This document shows positions 36,491-46,213 of a stretch of 64,000 bases of DNA, one piece after another. A model generated the notes under the pieces. That model did not search any database, was not told the DNA's origin, and saw only the letters and a list, made by a program, of their open reading frames with translations. The stretch covers positions 1 to 64,000 of the forward strand of contig JAMXJH010000004.1 of assembly GCA_026131555.1 (NCBI GenBank). The letters run 5' to 3'. A program made the position numbers and the translations under genes. Numbering within the stretch: position 1 is the first letter of the stretch; every line of letters starts with the position of its first letter. The stretch comes from Aerococcaceae bacterium NML190073. GTDB taxonomy: Bacteria > Bacillota > Bacilli > Lactobacillales > Aerococcaceae.

Positions 36491-37832
36491 TTGGCAACAA
36501 CAATTGAAACATCTTTTTTATATTTTATTTCCGGTGCTCGTCTATCAACTGGCTAATTTCTCGGCTCAATTGATTGATGCAATGATGACCGGAAATTACC
36601 ATGAAGTGCATTTGGCCGGGGTTTCGATCGGCGGAAATTTGTGGGCGCCGTTTTTTACTTTGATGACTGGGACTTTATCTGCTTTGACTCCGATTGTAGG
36701 GCATCATGTCGGTGCTCGAAAAGACGAAGAAATTGCGGTCGACACACAGCAATTTATTTACTTGGCTATTATCTTGAGTATGAGTATGATTGGCATCGGC
36801 ATTATATTGATTCGTCCAATCTTAAGTGCAATGAATGTTTCCACTTCAATTCAAGCTGTTGCCGGCAATTATTTATTGTATTTGGCACTTGGAATTGTAC
36901 CTGCATTTTTGTTCACTGTCTTACGTTCATTTGTTGACGGCTTAGGATTAACGCGAATTTCGATGGCTTTCATGCTATTATTAGTGCCGTTTAATATTTT
37001 ATTCAATTATACACTCATTTACGGCAAATTCGGTTTTCCTCAACTCGGTGGGAGCGGCGCCGGATTAGGAACCGCTTTGACCTACTGGGTCGTATTATTG
37101 GTTGTCATCCTCATTATTAAGCGACATCCGCAATTGAAAGAGTATGCGATTTTCCGTTGGCATCGCATTAACTTCGCAAAAATAGGACAATTTATTAAAG
37201 TCGGCTTGCCGATTGGTTTGGCAATTTTTGTGGAAGTGGCGGTTTTTGCTTCGGTTGGTTTGTTGATGTCGCGCTATTCAGCGACAATTATCGCCGCACA
37301 CCAGTCAGCGATGAATTTCGCCACTTTCCTGTATGGATTTCCCTTAAGTATGTCTACCGCTTTGACAATTGTTATTTCTCAAGAACTGGGACGCCGAGAT
37401 TATATGGCTGTACGACAATTCTCTAAATTAGGTGTGCGCTTATCTGTGGGGATTGCGGCCTTCTTGATGCTGGGATTATTTTTCAACCGTGAGACAGTTG
37501 CTCAAGCCTATGGAAAATCACCGGAATTCATTAAGCAAACGGTGCAGTTTCTCAGTTTTGCTTTGCTATTCCAGTTTTCTGATGCCGTCGCTTCGCCGAT
37601 TCAAGGTATCCTGCGAGGGTATAAAGACACAACCATGCCGTTTATTATCGGTGGTATCAGCTATTGGTTAGTAGGAATTCCTGTAGGTCTGCTTTTAGCA
37701 AAATTTAGCAAAATAGGACCTGCCAGCTTCTGGGTAGGTTTAATTGTAGGTTTGTTTACTTGCGGCGTATTATTAAGTCTGCGCTTGCATTATTTGGAGA
37801 AAAAATTACCCGTGACGGAGGTGGAGATATAA
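36480..37832 (+). CDS. MATE-family multidrug/Na+ antiporter
   Basis: The ATG at 36480 follows AAAGGGAG and gives 450 residues; the in-frame ATG at 36423 is inside the ABC gene without a ribosome site. Twelve membrane helices in two homologous halves, with NFSAQLIDAMMTGNYHEVHLAGVSIG in the first helices and GLPIGLAIFVEVAVFA opening the second half, mark the MATE family of Na+- or H+-driven exporters. In this Na+-pumping organism Na+ coupling is plausible (inference). It shares one base with the next start codon. Confidence 0.92.
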   Translation: MKDNWQQQLKHLFYILFPVLVYQLANFSAQLIDAMMTGNYHEVHLAGVSIGGNLWAPFFTLMTGTLSALTPIVGHHVGARKDEEIAVDTQQFIYLAIILSMSMIGIGIILIRPILSAMNVSTSIQAVAGNYLLYLALGIVPAFLFTVLRSFVDGLGLTRISMAFMLLLVPFNILFNYTLIYGKFGFPQLGGSGAGLGTALTYWVVLLVVILIIKRHPQLKEYAIFRWHRINFAKIGQFIKVGLPIGLAIFVEVAVFASVGLLMSRYSATIIAAHQSAMNFATFLYGFPLSMSTALTIVISQELGRRDYMAVRQFSKLGVRLSVGIAAFLMLGLFFNRETVAQAYGKSPEFIKQTVQFLSFALLFQFSDAVASPIQGILRGYKDTTMPFIIGGISYWLVGIPVGLLLAKFSKIGPASFWVGLIVGLFTCGVLLSLRLHYLEKKLPVTEVEI

Positions 37833-38506
37833 TGTTCGAAAAATGGATTGCTATGGAGCATTTCTATTATACGATAATGCCGACGATTTTATTTAGTTTG
37901 TGTATTATTGCTTTTATTGCGCTACTATGTTCCAGTTATTTATGGACCAAATTGGGTAAGCGTCTATTTATAATCTGTTGCGTGTTGATTGTAACGGGAG
38001 GCGGTTATGCTGCTTTTCAATATCATCACCATTCTGAACTGATTTATAAGACACGCTATCTTTCACCGGCAACACGGTATTTTGCACGTAAATTTTATTA
38101 CGATATGCCTTATTCTTCATCGGAAATGGATTTCTATGCGCGTGCTTATTTACTCAATGAATTTGATGCACTGGGATTCTATCAATATGAAACCGTTACA
38201 GAACCTGTTGAATATCTCGGTAAAAATGAGCATCTTGCCTTTTTCAAAATTGACGGCAAAATATTCAGTAATAATTTGGACAGCATTGAATTCTCAGAAG
38301 AGGCAACTCAAGCTGAACGGGTAGGCGAATATTACTCACTGAAAGACGAACGTTTTGCCACAGAATTAGGATTCGTACCGAAATCGAAAACATATTTTAT
38401 GAAGTATTACATTCCGCAATCAATGAAAGATTTGCGTGTTAATTTACAACATGTTCAATCAGCGAAACATCAAAGTCAATCTATTAAAGGGTGGCTATAT
38501 CGTTAA
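37832..38506 (+). CDS. Membrane-anchored protein of unknown function, coupled to the MATE gene
   Basis: I do not recognise this 224-residue protein. The ATG at 37832 shares one base with the MATE stop codon and has GGAGGTGGAG just upstream. Two membrane helices, at about 13-35 and 43-61, are followed by about 160 residues rich in Tyr and Phe (YYDMPYSSSEMDFYARAY, LGFYQYETVTEPVEYLG, SKTYFMKYYIP) with mixed beta and helix character, probably outside the cell. Expression with two exporters suggests an accessory or regulatory partner for them, but this is inference from position only. Confidence 0.75.
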   Translation: MFEKWIAMEHFYYTIMPTILFSLCIIAFIALLCSSYLWTKLGKRLFIICCVLIVTGGGYAAFQYHHHSELIYKTRYLSPATRYFARKFYYDMPYSSSEMDFYARAYLLNEFDALGFYQYETVTEPVEYLGKNEHLAFFKIDGKIFSNNLDSIEFSEEATQAERVGEYYSLKDERFATELGFVPKSKTYFMKYYIPQSMKDLRVNLQHVQSAKHQSQSIKGWLYR

Positions 38507-38521
38507 TACAAGCAAATACCT

Positions 38522-38553
38522 AGGACTGAGAAGCATTTTCTCAGTCCTGATTT
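38522..38553 (+). terminator. Hairpin terminator of the ABC/MATE operon
   Basis: AGGACTGAGAA (38522-38532) pairs perfectly with TTCTCAGTCCT (38538-38548); the following GATTTAA is a weak U-tract. Confidence 0.75.
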
Positions 38554-38602
38554 AATAGGAAAATTTTTTGTAGATTACAATATTTTTAGCAAGAGAGTGT
38601 GG

Positions 38603-38608
38603 TATAAT
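38603..38608 (+). promoter_or_regulatory. -10 box of the ABC-F/thyA/folA/purB operon
   Basis: TATAAT 28 bases before the ABC-F start codon; the -35 region is not clear. Confidence 0.5.
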
Positions 38609-38635
38609 AGGCGAGTATAAGATAGGAGCGAGAGT

Positions 38636-40525
38636 ATGAAAGAATTAACTGTCGAACATTTACATAAAACTTACGGCACTAAAACCTTGTTAAAGGATAT
38701 CCAATTTGCGATTCGAACCGGCGATAGAGTAGGGCTAATCGGTCCTAACGGCACAGGTAAAAGTTCCTTCCTGAAAGTGTTGGCCGGCATTGACCATTAT
38801 GATGACGGTATGATTAGTAAGCCAAATGAGTATAGCATTGCCTACTTAGACCAAAATCCGCAACTTAATCCCGAGCAAACGATTCTAGAAACCGTCTACG
38901 ACAGTCAAGCACCAATTATTCAATTATTATTGCACTATGAACAGCTTCGCTTGCAATTGGAAATCCATCCCCACGATGCTTTTTTGTTGAAGCAATTCAA
39001 CCAATTAACAGAAGAAATTAATCTTAAAGGGGCTTGGGATGCCGAAGTAAGAGCGAAAGCAATTTTGACACAGCTTGGGTTGAAAGAGATGACACGCAAG
39101 GTGGGCGAATGCTCCGGTGGCGAACAGAAACGAATCGGCATCGCTCAAGTATTGATTGCTGATCCGGATTTGTTAATTCTTGATGAACCAACTAACCATT
39201 TAGATATGCAATCCGTTCAATGGTTGGAGAAATATTTAGCGAACTATAAAGGTGCTCTATTGCTCGTAACGCATGATCGCTACTTTCTCGAACGTGCCGT
39301 CAACAAAATCGTTGAACTTCGCTTTGGTAAACTCAGTGAATACGAAGGAAATTATCAAACTTACTTAGAAAAACGTGCTGAAGAAGCCGTTTTGCAACAA
39401 CGCATGCAAGAAAAACAAGATAAACTTTTCCAGCAAGAACTGGCTTGGATGCGCAAAGGTGCTAAGGCGCGCACGACGAAACAACAAGCACGTATTGAAC
39501 GCTTTGATAATCTGAAAGCCGACATCCAAGGGCGTGACCAAGCTGTTTCGGGTTTTTCGTTCGACTTTGAACAACAAAGAGTTGGGAACAGAATTATGGA
39601 GTTGGAGCAAGCAACGGTTGCGATTGGTGAGCAAATCGTCTTGCGAAACTACTCTAAAATATTCGTTAAAGGAGAGCGTATCGGCATTGTTGGGCATAAC
39701 GGAGTAGGGAAGACGACTTTTTTGAATACATTGGCAGGATTGCATTCGATTAGCGAAGGAACTTATGATATCGGACAAACGGTTCGCTTGGCTTATTATC
39801 GTCAGTTAGACGAGGATTTACCGGACGAAATGCGCGTCTTGAATTACTTAACGAAAGTTGCTGACAATTTCAAGCGACCGGACGGCTCTCAAGTGAGTGC
39901 TGCACAATTGTTAGAGCAATTCAATTTCCCGCGCGCCACTCACGGAACAGAAATTAAGTATTTATCAGGAGGTGAGCGCAGACGTTTATATTTGTTATCG
40001 TTACTTGTTCAGCAGCCAAACGTCTTGCTACTCGATGAACCGACTAACGACCTGGACATTGACACGCTCACGGTCCTCGAAGATTACTTGCTAAATTTCG
40101 ACGGCGTTGTGCTAGTCGTTTCACATGACCGTTACTTCTTGGACAAAACGGTCGAGCAACTCTTAGAAATTCGCGGCGATGGCGAATTCGCAACTTATTG
40201 GGGCAACTACTCGGACTATCTAGAAATAAAAGCACAAGAAACAACTGTAACAGCCCCGACAGCAAAGTCGCAACCGCAAACAACTACGCATCAAGATACT
40301 AAAACAAAACGTCTTTCCTATCATGAGAAAAAAGAATGGGCATCAATTGAGGCGGATATCGCACAAACTGAAAGTCGCATTGAAACCTTACAAGAAGAAA
40401 TGAATACAATCACAACCGATGCCGGAAAACTCATGGATTTGCAACGTGAATTAGAGCAACAAGAAGCACAATTACTGCATTATTATGAACGATATGAGTA
40501 TTTAAGTGAATTAGCGGACAGCTAG
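38636..40525 (+). CDS. ABC-F family ATPase, Uup-like
   Basis: This 629-residue cytoplasmic protein has two ATPase cassettes in tandem, no membrane segments, and so belongs to ABC-F. Walker A motifs GPNGTGKSS (near 37) and GHNGVGKTT (near 351), signatures CSGGEQKR and LSGGERRR, and Walker B motifs LLILDEPTNHLD and VLLLDEPTNDLD are present, with the linker helix (LEKRAEEAVLQQRMQEKQDKLFQQELAWMRKG in parts) between. A C-terminal coiled coil (about 555-625) points to the Uup group, linked to ribosome rescue and DNA-junction stability. It starts the operon with nucleotide genes. Confidence 0.9.
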   Translation: MKELTVEHLHKTYGTKTLLKDIQFAIRTGDRVGLIGPNGTGKSSFLKVLAGIDHYDDGMISKPNEYSIAYLDQNPQLNPEQTILETVYDSQAPIIQLLLHYEQLRLQLEIHPHDAFLLKQFNQLTEEINLKGAWDAEVRAKAILTQLGLKEMTRKVGECSGGEQKRIGIAQVLIADPDLLILDEPTNHLDMQSVQWLEKYLANYKGALLLVTHDRYFLERAVNKIVELRFGKLSEYEGNYQTYLEKRAEEAVLQQRMQEKQDKLFQQELAWMRKGAKARTTKQQARIERFDNLKADIQGRDQAVSGFSFDFEQQRVGNRIMELEQATVAIGEQIVLRNYSKIFVKGERIGIVGHNGVGKTTFLNTLAGLHSISEGTYDIGQTVRLAYYRQLDEDLPDEMRVLNYLTKVADNFKRPDGSQVSAAQLLEQFNFPRATHGTEIKYLSGGERRRLYLLSLLVQQPNVLLLDEPTNDLDIDTLTVLEDYLLNFDGVVLVVSHDRYFLDKTVEQLLEIRGDGEFATYWGNYSDYLEIKAQETTVTAPTAKSQPQTTTHQDTKTKRLSYHEKKEWASIEADIAQTESRIETLQEEMNTITTDAGKLMDLQRELEQQEAQLLHYYERYEYLSELADS

Positions 40526-40537
40526 AAAGGAATAATA

Positions 40538-41479
40538 ATGAAAACTTATCATGATTTAGTACGCACCGTTTTGGAGCAAGGACATCGCAAAACAGACCGC
40601 ACCGGCGTTGGTACACTGAGTTTATTCGGTTACCAAATGCGCTACAATTTAGCGGAGGGATTTCCGATTCTGACAACTAAAAGAGTGCCATTCGGCTTGA
40701 TTAAGAGTGAATTGCTATGGTTTTTGCGTGGTGATACCAACATCCGTTACCTACTAGAGCACAACAATCACATTTGGGATGAATGGGCTTTTGAACGCTA
40801 TGTTAAAAGTGATGACTACACGGGGCCTGACATGACGAATTTCGGTATTCGTTGTCTAGAAGATGAAGCTTTCAACGACATTTATCAAGCGGAAATGGCT
40901 AAATTTCAGGAGCGAATTTTGACCGACGAAGAATTTGCCAAGCAACATGGCGATTTAGGAAATGTGTACGGCAAGCAATGGCGTGCATGGCAAATGCGCA
41001 ACGGCGAAACGCTTGACCAAATCGCGCAAGTGATTGAACAAATTAAACACACTCCTGACTCAAGGCGTCTAATGGTTTCTGCTTGGAATCCGGAAGATGT
41101 GCCTAATATGGCTCTGCCACCTTGTCACTCATTATTCCAATTCTATGTGAATGATGGTAAGTTGAGTTGCCAATTGTATCAACGCAGTGCGGATATTTTC
41201 TTAGGTGTGCCATTCAATATTGCAAGTTATGCTTTATTGACGCATTTGATTGCACGTGAATGCGGATTAGAAGTGGGAGAATTCGTCCACACATTAGGAG
41301 ATGCTCACTTGTATCTTAACCACTTAGACGCCGTTGAAACGCTCCTAAGTCGCGACACCCGATCATTGCCACAACTGATTATTGATACTGATGCAGCTTT
41401 TAACGAGATTGACAGTCAAGATATTCGTTTAGAAGGGTATCAACCACATCCGACTATTAAGGCGCCTATTGCAGTATAG
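40538..41479 (+). CDS. thyA: Thymidylate synthase
   Basis: ThyA methylates dUMP to dTMP using methylene-tetrahydrofolate and gives dihydrofolate, which FolA, the next gene, recycles. The 313-residue enzyme has [12 protein letters not shown] near 20-31, the phosphate-binding arginines, YGKQWRAW, the catalytic C196 in [33 protein letters not shown] and the HLYLNH block. It has a normal Lactobacillales-type insertion (about 88-135). Start follows AAAGGAATAA, 12 nt after the ABC-F gene. Confidence 0.97.
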   Translation: MKTYHDLVRTVLEQGHRKTDRTGVGTLSLFGYQMRYNLAEGFPILTTKRVPFGLIKSELLWFLRGDTNIRYLLEHNNHIWDEWAFERYVKSDDYTGPDMTNFGIRCLEDEAFNDIYQAEMAKFQERILTDEEFAKQHGDLGNVYGKQWRAWQMRNGETLDQIAQVIEQIKHTPDSRRLMVSAWNPEDVPNMALPPCHSLFQFYVNDGKLSCQLYQRSADIFLGVPFNIASYALLTHLIARECGLEVGEFVHTLGDAHLYLNHLDAVETLLSRDTRSLPQLIIDTDAAFNEIDSQDIRLEGYQPHPTIKAPIAV

Positions 41480-41491
41480 GAGGAGAACAAT

Positions 41492-41992
41492 ATGATTACA
41501 TTTGTTTACGCACAAGATAAGAAGGGAGCTATTGGCTACCGGAATAAACTTCCTTGGCACTTGCCGAATGACCTCCAATTTTTCAAAAAAACAACAATGG
41601 GGCACACCTTATTGATGGGGCGCAAAACGTTCGAATCCATGGGGAAAAGATTGCTGCCCGGCAGGAAGACGGTAGTTCTAACTGAGCAATTAGATTACGG
41701 AACTGAAATAGAAGGCTTAACGGTGATTCACACCGTAGCCGAAGCACTGACATTAGCAGAACAACAAGAGTTAATGGTTATCGGCGGCAGTGGCGTATTT
41801 ACTGCACTATTACCTTACGCTGACAAAATTATCCGTACCTTTATTGATGCAGAATTTACGGCTGATACGCATATGCCACCGATCAACGAGGCAGAGTGGC
41901 AACTCGAAGCCACAGAACAAGGTACAACAGATGAACGCAATCAATATCCGCATCATTTTGAATGGTGGACAAAAAATAAAGGAGTAGATTAA
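41492..41992 (+). CDS. folA: Dihydrofolate reductase
   Basis: The 166-residue enzyme regenerates tetrahydrofolate with NADPH and is the trimethoprim target. The active-site acid is D27 in [28 protein letters not shown] (near 45-53), [10 protein letters not shown] and [18 protein letters not shown] are typical NADPH and folate-binding blocks. It sits 12 nt after thyA, a common pairing, and 2 nt before purB. AGGAGGAG precedes its start. Confidence 0.97.
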   Translation: MITFVYAQDKKGAIGYRNKLPWHLPNDLQFFKKTTMGHTLLMGRKTFESMGKRLLPGRKTVVLTEQLDYGTEIEGLTVIHTVAEALTLAEQQELMVIGGSGVFTALLPYADKIIRTFIDAEFTADTHMPPINEAEWQLEATEQGTTDERNQYPHHFEWWTKNKGVD

Positions 41993-41994
41993 AG

Positions 41995-43296
41995 ATGACA
42001 ATAGCACGCTACACTCGTCCTGAAATGGCGAATATTTGGTCGGATGACACACGCTACCAAACATGGTTAGAGGTTGAAATTGAAGCTTGTCAAGCTTGGG
42101 CGAATCTTGGAATGATTCCACAAGAGGATGTAGATAAAATTCGCCGAAATGCTTGTTTCTCCATTGAACGAATTCTGGAAATTGAGGAAGAAACGCATCA
42201 TGACGTCGTCGCATTTACTCGTTGTGTGAGCGAAAGTCTGGGAGAAGAGAAAAAATGGGTGCATTACGGGTTAACTAGCACCGATGTCGTTGATACAGCA
42301 TACGGTTATCAATTAAAGCAAGTCAATGCCATTCTAAGAAGTGATTTAATCCATTTGATGGAAGTTGTGGCTAAGCGAGCTAAAGAGCATAAATATACCG
42401 TTTGTATGGGGCGTACGCATGGCGTTCACGCAGAACCGACAACGTTCGGCTTGAAATTAGCAGGTTTCTATTCTGAACTGAAACGTCATCTAGCTCGTTT
42501 TGACGAAGCAGCTAGTGGCGTAGAAGCCGGCAAAATTAGTGGCGCAGTCGGCACATTCGCCAATACGCCACCGGAAGTAGAAGCCTATGTATGCCAAACA
42601 TTAGGCATTCGCGCACAAGAAATTTCAACACAAGTTTTACCGCGTGATTTACACGCTGAATATGTTGCCACACTCGCTTTAATCGGAACGAGCGTGGAAC
42701 GTTTCGCAACGGAGATTCGTGGTTTACAGAAATCAGAAACTCGCGAAGTTGAAGAATTTTTTGCAAAAGGGCAGAAAGGCTCATCGGCGATGCCACATAA
42801 ACGTAATCCGATTGGTAGCGAGAATGTTACCGGATTAGCAAGGGTAATGCGTGGCTATATGGTCACAGCCTACGAAAATATTGCATTATGGCATGAGCGT
42901 GATATTTCGCATTCATCAGCTGAACGCATTATTTTACCGGATTTGACAACGTTATTGAATTATCAGTTGCGCCGTTTTGCGCGTATTGTCGAGAATTTGA
43001 CTGTATTCCCCGAGAATATGTTAGCCAATATGGGGCGTACATTCGGATTAATCTATTCGCAACGTGTGTTATTAGCATTGATTGACAAAGGTTTGAGTCG
43101 TGAACTGGCTTACGATACGGTGCAGCCATTGACGAAACAGGCGTGGGATGAACAAATTCCTTTCCGTCCGTTAGTAGAAACGAATGAAATTATTGTAGAG
43201 CATTTATCTTCGACAGAAATCGATGACTTATTTAATCCAGCTTACCATATCAAAGAAGTCGATACGATTTTTGAACGTATCGGGTTAGCAGAATAA
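41995..43296 (+). CDS. purB: Adenylosuccinate lyase
   Basis: PurB acts twice in purine synthesis, splitting fumarate from SAICAR and from adenylosuccinate. The 433-residue protein shows the fumarase-superfamily signature [16 protein letters not shown] (near 261-276), the catalytic histidine regions [10 protein letters not shown] and [14 protein letters not shown], and the TSTDVVDTA block. The start is 2 bases after folA, within the same operon. Confidence 0.96.
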   Translation: MTIARYTRPEMANIWSDDTRYQTWLEVEIEACQAWANLGMIPQEDVDKIRRNACFSIERILEIEEETHHDVVAFTRCVSESLGEEKKWVHYGLTSTDVVDTAYGYQLKQVNAILRSDLIHLMEVVAKRAKEHKYTVCMGRTHGVHAEPTTFGLKLAGFYSELKRHLARFDEAASGVEAGKISGAVGTFANTPPEVEAYVCQTLGIRAQEISTQVLPRDLHAEYVATLALIGTSVERFATEIRGLQKSETREVEEFFAKGQKGSSAMPHKRNPIGSENVTGLARVMRGYMVTAYENIALWHERDISHSSAERIILPDLTTLLNYQLRRFARIVENLTVFPENMLANMGRTFGLIYSQRVLLALIDKGLSRELAYDTVQPLTKQAWDEQIPFRPLVETNEIIVEHLSSTEIDDLFNPAYHIKEVDTIFERIGLAE

Positions 43297-43315
43297 CGTT
43301 AGGGGGAAACGCAAT

Positions 43316-45127
43316 ATGCAATGGTTAGTTTATCTTGTACTTGGATTTTTGGCTTATCTGCCGCATCGTTCTCAAGGGAATTCGATAATCCAAAAGGGAT
43401 TCTCCTTCATTAAAGGAACATTCTTAGTCAATATATTAACCTTATTCATTATTCGTTGGGGCTTCGGTAAAACAGATATTCTACTGGAAACAAGCTACCA
43501 ACATCCTGACTTTTTATTAGCATACATCGGGATTGGATTTGGGTTAATTGCCTTATCAATCTTCTTCAAACATTTCGATCCCAACTGGAAAAAAGTAGGA
43601 GACCCTATTGTCAATTCTACTAATAAATGGCGAATTGTATTCACTTGGCTCGCATTGATGGCTGCTTCTTTCCTGGTGATTTTTACAGTTTGGTTTATTG
43701 AATATTTCGGGAAACTAACTCCTGAACAATTTCTATTCAACTTATCTTCGCCAATCAAAGGAACGGCTGAAGATGCCAATCACCATATTTATACAAGTGT
43801 CATTCTCGCTTGGGTTGTTTCAGGAATAGGTTTCTATTATCTACTGACGACTAGAAACATTCTAACATTCGGGCAACGCCAATTAAGCGCACTTGGCGCA
43901 TGGTTAACTTCGAAACGCCGTACACTATTCGTAAGTTTATCAGCTGTGGTACTTGGCTTAGGTTTTACCGTTTGGCAACTGAAGCTTGTTTCCGTCGCTC
44001 GAGCATACCTAGATAAATCGACTTACATTGCTGACAACTACGTTGATCCGCGCAATGTAACGCTCACTTTCCCTACAAAAAAACGCAACTTAATTCACAT
44101 TTATCTTGAATCAGTAGAGAATAGTTTTTTTGATGTTGCCAATGGAGGGCATGTCGCAACTAACTTAATGCCTGAAATGTTACAGCTGGCGAAAGAGGGG
44201 ATTACGTTCTCTCATAATGATAGCATGGGTGGCCCTTATCAAACGTATGGTTCCAGTTGGTCAGTTGCGTCAATGGTTAACATGGGAAATGGTGTCCCTC
44301 TCAAAGTGGCAATGGGCGGCAATAGCTACGGTAAATCCGGCTTCTTCCTGCCGGGTATTTACGGGATAGGAGACTTATTGGCTGATAAAGGTTACGAACA
44401 AACCATTATGTTTGGAGCAGATGCGGACTTCGGTGGGTTGACCACTTATTTCAAGAGTCATGGTAATTTCAATATTTGGGACGTGAAGCACGCCCGCGAT
44501 AAAGGATATATTCCACAAGATTATAATGTATGGTGGGGCTTTGAAGATGATAAGCTATTTGAATTTGCCAAAGAGGAAATTACGCGATTGGCTAACACAG
44601 GAAAGCCATTTAACTTCACAATGGAAACAGCAGACACCCATTTCCCTGACGGCTACTTATCCAAAAATGCACCAACACCACATGATTTGCAATATGCTAA
44701 TGTGATTGCTTATTCATCAAGCGAGGCTTATAAATTTATTCGTTGGATTCAAGAGCAACCATTTTATGAAGATACTGTAATTGTCGTAACAGGCGACCAT
44801 TTGAGCATGGATAAAAAGTTCTTTGAATCATTTGATCCAAGTTATCATCGGACTGTCTTAAACTTCATTCTCAACAGTAGCGTTGAAACAACGCATACTA
44901 CAAATCGTGGTTATTCACCTGTTGACTTCTTCCCAACGATTTTGGCGAGCATGGGCGTTGAGATAGAAGGGGAACGACTAGGTTTAGGAACCAACTTATT
45001 CTCGGAAATTCCTACCTTAATTGAACGCGATGGCTTGGAACTCTTTGATTCCGAATTAGGTAAGAACAGTAATTTCTATAATGAAGAGTTTGTCGACGAA
45101 AAAGGGCACACGCCTTTTTATCAGTAA
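43316..45127 (+). CDS. Phosphoglycerol transferase / LTA-synthase-family membrane sulfatase-fold enzyme (MdoB-like)
   Basis: The 603-residue protein has about five N-terminal membrane helices (to about 235) and an extracellular sulfatase-fold domain with LIHIYLESVENSFFD, a nucleophile region YGSSWSVASMVNMGNGVPLK, FGADADFGG, METADTHFPDGYL and VTGDHLSM. The nucleophile block looks like MdoB/OpgB (GTGWTIAGM) more than LtaS, and the normal Thr is Ser here. It probably moves phosphoglycerol from phosphatidylglycerol onto a cell-surface polymer such as lipoteichoic acid or a glycan. It follows purB by 19 nt. Confidence 0.85.
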   Translation: MQWLVYLVLGFLAYLPHRSQGNSIIQKGFSFIKGTFLVNILTLFIIRWGFGKTDILLETSYQHPDFLLAYIGIGFGLIALSIFFKHFDPNWKKVGDPIVNSTNKWRIVFTWLALMAASFLVIFTVWFIEYFGKLTPEQFLFNLSSPIKGTAEDANHHIYTSVILAWVVSGIGFYYLLTTRNILTFGQRQLSALGAWLTSKRRTLFVSLSAVVLGLGFTVWQLKLVSVARAYLDKSTYIADNYVDPRNVTLTFPTKKRNLIHIYLESVENSFFDVANGGHVATNLMPEMLQLAKEGITFSHNDSMGGPYQTYGSSWSVASMVNMGNGVPLKVAMGGNSYGKSGFFLPGIYGIGDLLADKGYEQTIMFGADADFGGLTTYFKSHGNFNIWDVKHARDKGYIPQDYNVWWGFEDDKLFEFAKEEITRLANTGKPFNFTMETADTHFPDGYLSKNAPTPHDLQYANVIAYSSSEAYKFIRWIQEQPFYEDTVIVVTGDHLSMDKKFFESFDPSYHRTVLNFILNSSVETTHTTNRGYSPVDFFPTILASMGVEIEGERLGLGTNLFSEIPTLIERDGLELFDSELGKNSNFYNEEFVDEKGHTPFYQ

Positions 45128-45139
45128 AAGGAGCTGGCG

Positions 45140-46072
45140 ATGAAAGGTTATATTGATACGCCTATCAATCAAACGTATTATATTGAAGTATCGGACAATC
45201 ATACGCTATATGTAGAAGAATGCGGGAATCCCAATGGGAAACCCGTTATCTTCTTGCATGGCGGTCCGGGTGGTTCTATCTCAGAATTGTCGCGTCGTTT
45301 CTTTGACCCAAATTTCTATCGAATTATTCTTTTCGATCAGCGTGGTTGTAGCAAAAGTCAGCCGTTTCTTTCTTTAGTGAATAACACACCGTTGGCAAGT
45401 GTTGCGGATATGGAAGTCATTCGTCAGCGACTAGGCATTACACAATGGATTATTTTCGGAGGGAGTTATGGGTCGACATTAGCGTTAGCGTACGCAATTC
45501 ATCATCCTGATTGCGTCGCTCAATTGGTGTTGCGCGGCATATTTTTAGGACGCCAACAAGATATTGATTGGCTCTTTCAAGCAGGGGCGAGTTATTTTTA
45601 TCCTGAAGAATTTGAGTTATTTAAGGGGCATATCGCAAAGCACGCGCAAATAAACCTAGTTCACGCATACTACCAACAAATGTTGAGCGATAATCTAGAT
45701 GTTCGCAATGCCGCTTGCAAAAAATGGAGCAACTGGGAAAGCAGTATTGTCACACTCATGCCAACCGCACCTTCCGAGGAAGTAACAGCTGTCGATCTAT
45801 CTATCGGTTTATTGGAAGCACATTATTTTGCGAATAAGATGTTCTGGAATGAAGATAATTACTTAATCAATCGGGCAAACAAGTTGAAAGAAATTCCGAT
45901 TACTATTTTCCATGGACGTTACGATGTGGATTGCCGATTAAGTGGGGCATACGATTTACAAAAAGCTTGCCCACATGCAAAACTACACATCGTCGAAGCC
46001 AGTGGGCATTCAATCGCCGATGAGCCATTATTCGATGCTCTGTTACAATGTATGGAACAGTTAAAAGTATAA
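45140..46072 (+). CDS. pip: Proline iminopeptidase (alpha/beta hydrolase, S33)
   Basis: The 310-residue enzyme should release N-terminal proline from peptides. It has the oxyanion motif HGGPGG (40-45), DQRGCGKS-like FDQRGCSKSQP, the nucleophile S109 in FGGSYGSTLALAYA, a helical cap domain, the acid in FHGRYDVDCRLSGAYDL and the histidine in EASGHSIADE. The short variant without a signal peptide is cytoplasmic. Start has AAAGGAG. It is the last gene of the thyA operon; a hairpin follows. Confidence 0.9.
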   Translation: MKGYIDTPINQTYYIEVSDNHTLYVEECGNPNGKPVIFLHGGPGGSISELSRRFFDPNFYRIILFDQRGCSKSQPFLSLVNNTPLASVADMEVIRQRLGITQWIIFGGSYGSTLALAYAIHHPDCVAQLVLRGIFLGRQQDIDWLFQAGASYFYPEEFELFKGHIAKHAQINLVHAYYQQMLSDNLDVRNAACKKWSNWESSIVTLMPTAPSEEVTAVDLSIGLLEAHYFANKMFWNEDNYLINRANKLKEIPITIFHGRYDVDCRLSGAYDLQKACPHAKLHIVEASGHSIADEPLFDALLQCMEQLKV

Positions 46073-46075
46073 CAG

Positions 46076-46108
46076 AACAACTAACTGTACTATGAAGTTA
46101 GTTGTTTA
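46076..46108 (+). terminator. Terminator after pip
   Basis: AACAACTAACT (46076-46086) pairs perfectly with AGTTAGTTGTT (46096-46106), followed by a short T stretch. Confidence 0.75.
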
Positions 46109-46152
46109 TGCTCTATATTTAGGTTTTTCTGTTTCTTTTATAAATAAAACTG

Positions 46153-46181
46153 TTGCATTATCATTCGTTGAATGCTATGAT
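46153..46181 (+). promoter_or_regulatory. Promoter of the amino-acid transporter genes
   Basis: TTGCAT (46153-46158) and TATGAT (46176-46181) are 17 nt apart, 32 bases before the start codon. Confidence 0.7.
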
Positions 46182-46213
46182 GATAACATCTAAAATAAAG
46201 GAGTTGATATTCT

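Noticed and set aside
39365-42214. Long minus-strand frames near 39.4-39.8 and 41.8-42.2 kb
   Set aside because: They are opposite the ABC-F and folA/purB genes and have no family resemblance or translation signals.
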